From positions 53,566 through 117,565 of the forward strand of contig RSEE01000153.1 in assembly GCA_003971905.1 (NCBI GenBank): a stretch of DNA of 64,000 nucleotides. The letters run 5' to 3'. The stretch's first letter is position 1; each line of letters begins with the position of its first letter. Shown one piece after another: positions 21,043 to 31,094 of this stretch. Below the pieces are notes generated by a model. That model had not been told where the DNA came from. It searched no databases and saw nothing but the letters and a program-made list of their open reading frames with translations. A program made the position numbers and the translations under genes. Origin of the DNA: Moniliella sp. 'wahieum' (taxonomy: Eukaryota; Basidiomycota; Moniliellomycetes; Moniliellales; Moniliellaceae).

Positions 21043-23590
21043 ATGGCCTCGCGGACCCTCCTTGCGCGCTCGTCGCCGCTCCTTCCGCGCGCATCCATCC
21101 GCACGTCGGCCCGTCTCCTTGCTGCGCGCACGCCCCTCGCCGCCGCCGCTGCCCGCCCTGCCCGGGTCGCTGCTGCCGCCCCCTCGGTCCGCTTCTTCTC
21201 GGCTGCCCCCGTCGCCCGCCCCCCCGACCTCAGAAGGCGTCTTTGTCAAGCCCCCATCACGGATGAGGACCGTGCTCGTCTGCTGCGCCAGCGCAACGTC
21301 GGTATCTCCGCTCACATCGACTCGGGCAAGACGACGCTAACGGAGCGTGTGCTCTTCTACACTGGCCGTATTAAGGATATCCACGAGGTCCGTGGCAAGG
21401 ACAATGTGGGGGCCAAGATGGACCACATGGAGTTGGAACGTGAGAAGGGCATCACCATCCAGTCGGCCGCCACCTACTGCTCTTGGCGTGCCACGCCTCC
21501 TTGGGAGCAGGCCAGTGTGTCCGGCGACACGGCCATGCTTGCCGAGGGCGAGGGCAAGGAGGAATACAAGATCAATATCATTGACACTCCTGGTCACGTC
21601 GACTTCACCATTGAGGTTGAGCGTGCGCTGCGTGTGCTTGATGGTGCTGTCCTCGTTTTGTGCGCTGTGTCGGGTGTGCAGTCGCAGACCATCACTGTCG
21701 ACCGGCAGATGAAGCGGTACAACGTCCCGCGCATCTCTTCATCAACAAGATGGACCGCCAAGGCACCAACCCGTGGCGCGTGATCGGCCAGATCCGGGAA
21801 AAGCTCAAGCTCAATGCGGCCGCTGTCCAGGTTCCCATTGGGCGCGACGAGGAGTTTAATGGGATCGTCGACCTGATCCGTTGGAAGGCGGTGTACAATG
21901 AGGGTGCCAAAGGGTACGTGACCTCGTTCTACTTTGTCTGTGCTCGGCATGCATCTAACTTATTTTTCTCGAAAGTGTTATCGTCAAGGAATCTGACGAG
22001 ATTCCGGCCGACTTGATCGACTTTGCCAAGGAGAAGCGCCAAGAGCTCATTGAGGCTCTGGCCGATGTGGATGACGACATGGCCAACTTGGTCATTGAGG
22101 AGAAGGACCCTACACCGAAGGAGCTGGGCGAGGCCGTTCGTCGCGCCACCATTGCCTGCAAGTTTACCCCCGTCTTTATGGGATCGGCCATCAAGAACAA
22201 GGGTGTGCAGTCGATGTTGGATGGTGTATGCAACTACCTGCCCAACCCCGCGGAGGTCAAGGCGGAGGCTTCTGATGTGAGCGCTGCGGCCATGAAGGTC
22301 GCGGTGGCCAAGGCCACGGAAGGGTTGGAGGACGAAGATGAGATTGAGGCGGCTCGTCAAGCTGCAGCAGCGCCCGTTGTGGAGCTTGCCCCGGCTGCGG
22401 CGGCGCCCGTTGTGGGCCTGGCCTTCAAGCTGGAGGAAGGGCGATACGGACAGCTGACGTACATGCGTATGTACCAAGGTACGCTCAAGCGTGGCAATTC
22501 GATCATCAACATCCGTACCGGTAAGCGCGTCAAGGTCCCCCGTCTGGTGCGCATGCACTCGGACGACATGGAAGAAGTGGACGAAGTGGGCCCCGGTGAA
22601 ATCTGTGCCATGTTTGGTGTCGAATGCTCTTCCGGCGACACGTTCACCGACGGCAAGACGGAGCTTACGATGACAGAGATGTTTGTGCCTGAACCGGTCA
22701 TCTCGCTGTCCATCACCCCAGACTCGAAAGACGTGGGTGCCAACTTTAGCCGTGCGCTGAACCGTTTCCAAAAGGAGGACCCCACCTTCCGCGTCCACGT
22801 GGACCGCGACTCGAAGGAAACCATCATCAGCGGCATGGGCGAACTTCATTTGGAGATTTACGTGGAGCGCATGCGGCGTGAGTACGGTGTGGGATGCACG
22901 ACTGGCCGGCCACGTGTCGCTTTCCGTGAGACGATCGGCCAGCGGGCTGACTTTAACTACACCCACAAGAAGCAAACCGGTGGTGCTGGCCAGTTCGGTC
23001 GTGTTATGGGCTACATTGAACCGATGAAGATGGACAAGGAAACGGGCAAGGATTCCGCCTTTGAGAGCCTGGTTGTTGGTGGCCACATTCCTGCCCAGTA
23101 CATCCCCGCTGTCCAGAAGGGGTTCGAGGACGCAATGGAGAAAGGTGCTTTGGCGGGCTACCCCGTCCAGGGCGTTCGCTTTGTACTCCAGGACGGTCTT
23201 GCCCATTCGGTCGACTCGTCCGAATTGGCTTTCCGTCTGGCGGCCATGGGTGCCTTCCGCGAAGCCTACGGCAAAACCAACCCCGTCATCCTCGAGCCGC
23301 GTATGACGGTGGAGGTGACGGCTCCTATGGAATTCCAGGGTGTTGTCATTGGCTCGCTCAACCAGCGCAAGGGTATGATTGAGGACACCGACGTCCGCGA
23401 AGATGACTTTACTGTCACTGCCGAGGTGTCGTTGAACGAGATGTTTGGCTACTCGTCGACGCTTCGTGGTCTGACCCAGGGCAAGGGTGAGTTCTCGATG
23501 GAGTACCGCAAGCACGAGCCTGTGCTCATGTCTATCCAAAAGGAGATGGAGGACGAGTACAAGAAGCAGCTGGAGAAGAGCAGGAAGTAA
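21043..23590 (+). CDS. MEF1: Mitochondrial elongation factor G
   Basis: GTPase that drives translocation on mitochondrial ribosomes. The start at 21043 gives [20 protein letters not shown], a clear import sequence. GTPase motifs: G1 AHIDSGKTT near 21310-21340, G2 GITIQSAAT near 21448, G3 DTPGHVDF near 21585, and G4 NKMD, which needs one base added at about 21737 ([20 protein letters not shown]). An intron at 21914-21975 (GTACGT..GAAAG) splits [11 protein letters not shown]. Domains II-V follow: [17 protein letters not shown] near 22425, [20 protein letters not shown] near 22960, and [20 protein letters not shown] near 23323. It ends [12 protein letters not shown]-like at TAA 23590. About 825 residues, normal for the family apart from an alanine- and glutamate-rich insert at 22260-22420. 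Only one frame break in 2.5 kb. Confidence 0.96.
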
Positions 23591-23950
23591 GTGGTGCCTA
23601 TGGGGCATTCCCCTACCATCTCAAAAGGCCTGTCCTCGTTACCCTCCAGTGGATCGGCCATGCATTCCCTACTCTTGTGTACTTCATACGCTTTCTGTGC
23701 CTTTGCGCCATGGCATGCACATTTATAATTACCGGTTCTGTATTGGGAGAAGGGCACATGGGATCATTCGGAGAGAGAGGGCTGTGATGGGATCTTGCGC
23801 GAAAAACAAGAGGGAAAAGAAGAGAGGAACGTGGAGCCTACTAGACGAGCAGTAGGCCCATCGATGGTGGTGCAGGGGCCAAAACGATGCTAGGAGAGGA
23901 ATTGAAACAAGCGCGAGAGAGGAAGTGATCGAAATGTCCATTGTATCGAC
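23591..23950. other. Convergent 3' region between MEF1 and the Zn2Cys6 gene
   Basis: Both genes end here. Nothing coding is visible. TTTATAATTACC near 23720 is AT-rich and may belong to a 3' processing signal. Confidence 0.35.
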
Positions 23951-25316
23951 TCAGGTGGAAAGATGGCATGCTGAAAGGCGACGGTCATCCAGCGTGCTGC
24001 TTGCCTCATTCAGGGACGGTTCCTCTGCCAAAAATGGCACAGGCAGGCACGAGGGAGCCTCCGAGGCCGACGCGCTGGTACTTGCACCGTCTTTTTCGTG
24101 GGGTGATGGTAGAGGCTTTTGGGGTGGCTTCATGTAATGGCACTCCAGCCTACCGACCTTGCACTGTCGGCAGGGCAGGCCGTCTTGAGAACAACGCACC
24201 TTGCGCCTCCGGCACACGAGGCAGCCCCTCTTGCTTCTCTTGAACTTGCGCCGGCGGACCGAGGCAGGACGCTTGGGTGCCATGCCACCTTCCCACTCGC
24301 ATGGCCAACGGGGCAGGAAGGCAGTGTTCGTCCCAGTAGAACTGATCGACATGGGTTGGGGCATGCAGTCGTATGTGGGAGGAAGGGTGGCGAGAGTCAC
24401 CCTCCTTCCTGTCACGTACTTGTTCGTCTCAGGCGAATGTACAAGGTTGGGGCGCCATCAGCGATAGGACTAAACAAGTTAAACATATTGGCCGAGGGGG
24501 GAAAGCTGGACATCTCTCCACTCGCCTCGGGTTGGACAGGGGAGGGGGAAGTGCTGCAGTCCTAAGCTGTACCTCAACCTGTCAGTCTCATATTTCTCCA
24601 ACAACTGAACAAAGGTAGGTGAAGCGGGTGGATGGAGGAGGGGGGGAGGAGGAAAGATCGTACCTGCGGCAATAATGGCACGGAGAGATCGCCAGAAAAG
24701 TAGGAATGATCCTGGAGCTGGAGACCCAACAGTACATTCGTTGCGGATGGTTCCATATCCGGCGAGGGAGTAATTCCGAAGGCCATCTCCCCAGGGGTCC
24801 AATTGCTTTCGCTGGCAGTCCAAGTGGGAGACGTGACGGTGCTGTCCAGCGGAGAGGAGAGTGGAAGAAGGTTATAGGGGCCGCCCAACTGAGCCGACGT
24901 GGTCAGGTGGGACCAGGCATCAGTGCTGGGCGGGGGGGTGTTGACACCATCGACTAAGTCCAGGCCACCAGGGCCAAAACTGGGTCTGTAAAGGCCTAAG
25001 CCAAAGGGCGAGGGGGGAGGATGGGAGCGTCCGCAGAGACCGCGAGAGTGTGAGGGGGAGGAGGCGCAGATGGAAGTGGCACGTGTTGGGCAGGGGCAGC
25101 CGGCTGCCCGGCAGCATCGAGCTTGGTGTGACGTGGGGCGGCCTGGACAGAATATGAGAATTGGGCTGGTTGCAATAAGGCTGAAGAGGGCCATGGCGTC
25201 AATCGGAGAGGGAGAGCGTCGGGGATGTGCGTTTCCGACGGTTGCAATGGAGCGGTAAAGGAGAAAGAAGAGTCCGGTGGCCGCAGGCCACAGCCGGCCG
25301 TATCTTGATATAGCAT
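23951..25316 (-). CDS. Zn2Cys6 (fungal binuclear cluster) transcription factor, cluster near the C-terminus
   Basis: DNA-binding regulator by its motif. On the minus strand KFKRSKRGCLVCRRRKVRCS, then DGLPCRQCKVGRLEC (about 24240-24140), has the spacing C-x2-C-x6-C-x6-C-x2-C-x6-C of the family. The protein ends about 60 residues later at 23951 after a Ser/Ala-rich tail. Upstream exons supply a Pro/Ser/Thr-rich region (VDGVNTPPPSTDAWSHLTTS near 24960-24910). A splice at about 24603-24661 then leads into LLEKYETDRLR, and two further probable introns lie between 24580 and 24335. The start at 25316 (MLYQDTAGCGLRPPDSSFSF) is the first in-frame ATG I can join and is tentative; a one-base break near 25000 is assumed. 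No fungal-specific transcription-factor middle domain is seen. Confidence 0.65.
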
Positions 25317-25854
25317 GTCAGCCGTTGAGACGCAATCAATAAGGATGGGGGGCCAGCAATCGAGTCTTCACAATCCAACCGGGGCGTCGTACGGTCTGCC
25401 TCGTCTGTCGAGATGAGCATCCACGAAAGGCGGTGAAAGGAAGCAGGGAAAAAAGAAGCGGCGGGGAGGATGCAGGGGAGTGATGAGGCGGGTGCGATCA
25501 CAAAAGGTTGAACCGTTATTGAAGGGGGATTGCTCGATGAGGAGGTGGGATGTTGACGAGACCCCCTATATGGGAGTGGGAGAAGAGGCAAGAGAGAAAG
25601 TACCGAGTGGGTGAGCCCCGTTTTAAGGGTTTTCAGACAGTGTTTCGGAGATGAGGTGGGTGTGATATTAATACTGGATGCATGATGCAAACGACTGGAG
25701 ACAAGGGAAAAAGCATATGTGCGTCTCTTGCGGCGGGGACGATGCCATGCCCATGGCATGTGTGTTCGCCGCTTGCTTTGCTCGCTGCGGTTCTGCTGTG
25801 CAACAGGGCTCCCTGAAAAACGTTGTCGGTGTCGACGATTGTACTTGTATGTTG

Positions 25855-25915
25855 TGAACGTTGAACGTTGAACGACGTTGACGTTGACGTTGAACGTTGA
25901 GCGTACGTTGAGCGG
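25855..25915 (+). repeat. AACGTT-type palindromic array
   Basis: Repeats of GAACGTT/GACGTTG over 60 bases; the core AACGTT or ACGT is its own reverse complement. Confidence 0.8.
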
Positions 25916-26937
25916 AAATGCCAACGTGTCATATACCAACCAACCCGAATGCCCCGTGGCCATTGTATAGAAGAGACAGGCAGCAGGGGCAGGGCAAAGG
26001 TGCCTGGGATATATCTGCTCCAGTGCGTATTTTCTGTGGCCGCGTGGGCGGGCAACGTTCTCAATCGAGCGTTAAAACGGATGCTAAAATATATGCAGCG
26101 CTGGCGCTGTAGGGTTATTTGGACCCTCCTTGACCATATCGTCCACCGTGGACGGTGGACTGTGGACATGGGGGCGGGGGGCAGGCCGCGGGCAAGGTCA
26201 AGGGTGTCTGGATGTAGTAGACGTAAGCGCCGTTTGCACGTAGACGTTAGGTGGTATAGCTTTGTTTAGATCGTACAGATCACAGTCGCATTGCTTGTTA
26301 GATCTTAGATCTTAGACCTTGACGCGTCACGCGTCGCATGTCACATGCATGAGTCAGCTAGTCACTAGTCACAGGTCGCAGGTTCCCTAACCCTGTCGCA
26401 TGTCACATGTCACATCTTTAGAACCTTAAGCTTTAAGATATTTGATAATACATGATGCTCGCTACATGTTCTGCATGTTACATTTCAAATCTCCGCCTCC
26501 TATGTATCGTCGGACATGTGAGAACTCAGTGAGATCTAGATGTGACATGTGGCATGGGACATTTGCGATCTGAGATCTGTGATCGATGATCTGCATCCGT
26601 AGCCACGGGGGCACTGTGATTGGTCACCCGGTCTGCCCCGTGGAGGTGCTTTGGGCACGGCACCCCACTCCTGGAAGTCAGAACCAGGTCACCGGTCACC
26701 GGTCCCATGTCAGATCTCAGGTCACATATGTCTCACGCATGCCATTTGTGGCAGGAACCACTAACCACCAGCCATCAACTAGTACTAGTAACTAGTACTA
26801 GCAACGAGAAACCAACAACGGGGTGGTGTGGGGCAGGGTCTGGCAGCGTGGTAGGTGCTAGGTGGAGGCTACGGGTAAAAAGTCGTTTACTCCCGTGAAA
26901 CACATGCGAAGACGGGCTTAGCACTTGGCTTGGCCTA

Positions 26938-26997
26938 TAAGCGCTAAGCGCTACAAACATGTAACAAACGCTTTTAGCGCTTTTAGCGCTTTTAGTG
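26938..26997 (+). repeat. AGCGCT(TTT) array
   Basis: AAGCGCTAAGCGCT followed by three units of AGCGCTTTT-like sequence. The core AGCGCTTT is the same word that forms part of the 23-bp minisatellite unit at 45170. Confidence 0.8.
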
Positions 26998-27834
26998 CTG
27001 GCCAGGGACTATGTACCAACTTCCTGCCGGGCTACCCCGCCAGTATTCCCCAGCCCCGTCCTATGGGGGAAATCGGGGATCGCTGGTCGCCGATGGCCTG
27101 TAGCCGCTGGCAAACGCTGGCGATTGGCGCCTTTGCTCCTCTGAGTGTACTTGGCACTGAAAAATTCGGGCTGAGGCGCAGAGGGCAATGCAGCTGCAGG
27201 ACGATCGTTGGAGGGTGACCGGGGAGGCGGTGAGGACGAGTATCGGGTCGGTCGACCACCGAGCTTCATCGATCATCTATCATCGATCTTCATCTGGTGC
27301 GGAAAAGGGTCACTAATCACTCGTCCCTATTAGTCACTAGTCACTAGTCACTCCAAAGCCTGGGAGAGTCTGGACCGAATTTCAAGCTTTACGCATTCTG
27401 CTTCACGTGGTCCGCGTTACGCGTTACGTTTGCATGGTAAGCTTCAAAAGCTACTACAAGCATTATAAGCTTCCTCGCTTCATAGCTTCAGAGCTTCACC
27501 GAGCTACCGAGATCACAGTGATCCGGCGCATTATATCTCGTTCTCGTTTTTGGCTAACCACGCCGTCCCTCGTCTTTCCGCCGCGCTGTTTTCGCGCAGA
27601 TGTTGTGTAAGTGCTATATACGTACTCATACTCAGGACACATTCTCAATTCTTCTTGACGCTTGAAGCTTGATCTCTCTGTTGCTACCACCCTCAAACTC
27701 AACTTCAAGTAAGTGCAGTAACAAGCTCTATTCATCAACATCCTTCATCAGCGCCTAAGTGTGTACAGCTTCTCTCTCCCCCTCATCGACTCATCCCGAC
27801 GATCACTCTGAAGCTTGTTTTTGCAAACAGTTGA

Positions 27835-28290
27835 ACGATGGCCTTGATATTGAGATGGGATGTGAGACAGACGACATGCACGTGGACAGAAAAGCACGAA
27901 AACGGCGCGTTTCTACGGATCCGTCGGTTATACTATAGAGGGTGGTACATGAGAGCACTACCGAGACGCTTTTGGAACGCCGGTAGAATGAGCTGTTTCG
28001 GCTGCTGGAACAAGCAGAATGCGACAAGAATGCCAAGTTCCAGGGATCCACCCAAAAACCGTTGTTCCCCTTCGTTTTGGACGAGGAGGATATCTGCCAC
28101 CAAGACAACGGGCAAGGCTTGGGCACAAGAAGGGTCTACCAACTGACTCTCAGTGGAGATGGTTCCCGCCCAGGTGTCTACCACGTTCGTTCGTATCCAC
28201 ACACGCCTTCCTCGGGTATGGGAACGGATAATGGCGGGCACCAGAGGTTCCTGATTTGCTGGCGATTTACCTGGTCCTAAGCGACGCAAG
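27835..28290 (+). mobile_element. LINE remnant, second copy (plus strand)
   Basis: Closely related to the minus-strand sequence at about 17210-17660. The shared blocks include GGTGGTACATGAGAGCAC, GCTGCTGGAACAAGCAGAA and the C-terminal reading NELFRLLEQAECDKNAKFQG, then FVLDEEDICHQDNGQ. Homology continues to about 28290 (GCGATTTACCTGGTCCTAA). It lacks the upstream reverse-transcriptase part, so it is 5'-truncated, and the frame is broken near 27950. It ends about 90 bases before the second copy of the 158-bp repeat. Confidence 0.7.
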
Positions 28291-28380
28291 AAGAGCGGGT
28301 CGGTTTAGGAGCGGCTAGCGGTTTCCGCGGTCTATTATAGATACAGTACCAGTTCCTAGTTACTGTCACAGTCAGGGCTA

Positions 28381-28538
28381 AGGCGAGCGAGACCAGAATC
28401 GGACTAGGCCAAAGGGTGTAGCAATCGTTCGTGGGAAGAAGAAAGAACAGAGGATATGGTGCGAAGTGAAATAAACAGGAAAGGAGCGAGACGCTCGAGA
28501 CGAAGAAATTGGAAATAGGAGCGAGATCAGCCAAACTA
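28381..28538 (+). repeat. 158-bp interspersed repeat, copy 2
   Basis: Same length and orientation as the copy at 9301-9458. Starts AGGCGAGCGAGACCAG, ends GATCAGCCAAACTA. The flanks of the two copies do not match, so the repeat edges are sharp. Confidence 0.75.
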
Positions 28539-31094
28539 TGACAGTTACTGCTTACGCCTATACCGCGGTTCTCAAAGGCTTATATCGCGACAACGCACTT
28601 TGCCCGCCACAGAGGCGGATTGTGAGCAAGACACAAAGGGAAAGATCCAGAGGCCCACTGGGCCTTGCCTGTGTGTATTTGTTATGCCATTATGTATAGT
28701 TGGCATGTCCACCTGACCTTCCGATTGAACTACAGGACCAATATCTGTTGAGAACTGATCCCTACATACTAACGTACCAAATATAACTTCACCTATGGAG
28801 GAGGGACTGCAGGTGACCCTGGCCTGAGGGATGAGCCAGTGAGACGGCGAGAGGTCGGAGCATTTGAGGTCCCCACTAATACATAAAGGGTGAATGACAT
28901 GTGACATTTGTTGCGAACCACAAATGGGGGGGAAGCGTCGTGCAATGTATGATGATCGAAGATGAGGCCATGGGAGAAGAAACTGGGAGAAGGAGGGGAG
29001 TTGCAAGTTGACCCAACGCGCAACTCCGTGTTGTGTTTGGCTAATACAAGGTCCCTTCTCCCTCTTAGCGCTCAGCCCCCCCTCAGGGCTCAACTTGAGC
29101 CTCAAGCCTCATTAACCTCATTCTTTCTCATCGAGCATCGAGCATCCTCTAGGAGTTGCGTTGTTTTCCGGTTTCCTTGATGGCGGGACTGGCGGCTTGA
29201 TGCATGATGTCCCTCTGGAAGTGTTGCTCGATGGCTTAGACCTGCACCCTGCACTGCTAGCCACTACAACTGGTGCGATCGCATCACCTCCCAGGACCAT
29301 CAGGACTCCAGGTCTCTTCCGGGAGATCAACGTTCAACAGAAGAGAAGAATTGCAATGGGAAGCCCTGAGACCTGAGACCTCAGGAGGGCGCGATTCTCG
29401 CTGGGCAGTCCTACCACAGGTACGATCGAGATGATCGAGAGGATCGATGGATGAGATTGATGAGATCTCAGAACTCACGCGCTCACGTACGAAATCTGAG
29501 ATATGACATGTGAGATGTGAGTCTGAGAAGGGAAACCAAACAAAGCGAATCTAGGAATATATGCCGCCTTCGAGAACTCTCGTTTTAAGGTTCCGACAGA
29601 ATCCCATTTTGAATCCATCTTGCCCCTTGACGAGCTTGACGCGTGACGCGTGACGCGATACCCACGGCGGCAAAACCGGGGGTAGAGTGCAAGTCTTCGC
29701 TCGGCACTTTTTTAGCCTCCAAACACGGGTCAACACTCCAACGTCGGATATACCCAGGAAGACAAATTGACATGGCGAGCGAGCGGTGGGTACATAGGAA
29801 TAGGGTAGTGGAATAGCATGGAAACCTTTTAACGTGTGCAACCCCGGGTACCGCATACCACGTAACGCGTAACGGAGGAGAGAATAGGGCCATGCCCCTG
29901 AGGCCTGTGTGAGGCTTACCGGCGGAGCGCTCAGGCTCAGGCTGAGGCCAAGAATGCTGCTTGTGCACGCTTGTGCACATGGTGCACAAGCACATAATGG
30001 TAATAGTAGAGTCAGAACGGTGGGAAGGGAGCAGCAGGAAGCATAACCTTCTTTGTGGTTGGGTGTACCCACAGTAACTATGGTGAGGATTTAATACCAA
30101 ATGCTCTTCTCCATCGAGGCGTACGTCGTACGCGCCCCCAAAGGACAGTGGAGGGGAGGGGCACCACGTACCCGGTACCATTAACACCTATACTATTAAT
30201 AGTGGTGAGACAAACGTGGTCCCATCCGAGCCCGGCGGGACGAGCGCAAGGGGCCATTGTTCAACGTTTATCTAACAATCAAGTGGGAGGTCGGGGGCCT
30301 GAGGCCTGAGGCGCTGAAGGGTATAGCCACTGGTCCTGCCCACTCCTGTGAACTCAAGTTGAATGTTTGTATGAACAGATTTTTCCGGAGTCCTGAGGAA
30401 CAAACGGGAAAGAAGGGAAAGGGAGGAAAGAGAGGATGATGATGATGGTGTGTTGTACAAAAAAGGGACATGGTGCAAAGGAGAGGACCAGATGGAGGAA
30501 ACGGGGGGGGGGTATGGGACATGTGCATGATATATGAGAGATCTTTTGGAGGGTTGAACGTTGAGAGTTGAGAACTGAGATCGGAGATCGGAGGTGCGAA
30601 AAAGTGGTGCGATGAGAGCCCCCACAGAATGATACAAGGACACAGGAAGGAAGATGCGGTGCGGGCGGTGGATGGATTGATGAAGCTGAAGGCTCGATAA
30701 AGGGAAACCGGTGGATCAGATCTTAGGGGCGAGAGATGATCGATGATCGATGATCGATGATGGCGATGAAGGCATGGCACGGTGACACAATAACCCAGGG
30801 ACGAACCCCCCGGATTTCTTCTCGTGTGTTACATGTTGCAATCAGTCCAAAGGGGCCACCCCAGGACTGGCAACGGAGAGAGACACTGTGGCTCACCGTC
30901 GTGTACCAGCCGTGCGAGCCCATCCCCCTGGGAGAGAAGACCAGGGGCTGGCCAAACGGGCGCAGCTGGCGCTTTTGTGGTGGGTGTTACATGTTAGTCC
31001 TGAGGATGGACAGGCACGGGGACCCTGGACTGGAAGGGGCGTTGGCGGAGGGGATGGGAGGGCGGTAAGAGGGAACCAGGAGCGCGGGCAGTCA
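28539..31094. other. Gene-poor region between the LINE/repeat cluster and MSB1
   Basis: No gene recognised. Short arrays: TGACGCG words at 29637-29655, AGATCT/GAGATC-type words at 29470-29530, CCTGAGG words at 30297-30312, GATGATCGAT words at 30732-30760. A G10 run sits near 30500. A minus-strand frame at 28572-29105 and others at 29550-30190 show no motif. Confidence 0.4.

Larger units (their letters stand above)
25317..27834. other. Gene-poor region dense in short palindromic arrays
   Basis: No gene recognised. AACGTT/GACGTTG words repeat at 25855-25915. ACGCGT, CATG and ACTAG words are mixed at 26320-26420. GTCACCG words lie at 26686-26703, ACTAGT words at 26777-26803, AGCGCT(TTT) words at 26938-26997 and TAGTCAC words at 27331-27354. 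27410-27510 carries AAGCTT/GCTTC words. The longer open frames here have no motif. Confidence 0.45.

Noticed and set aside
21929-23608. A 559-codon open frame on the minus strand
   Set aside because: It is the exact antisense of MEF1. Strong GC bias at third positions keeps the opposite frame open; it has no domain of its own.
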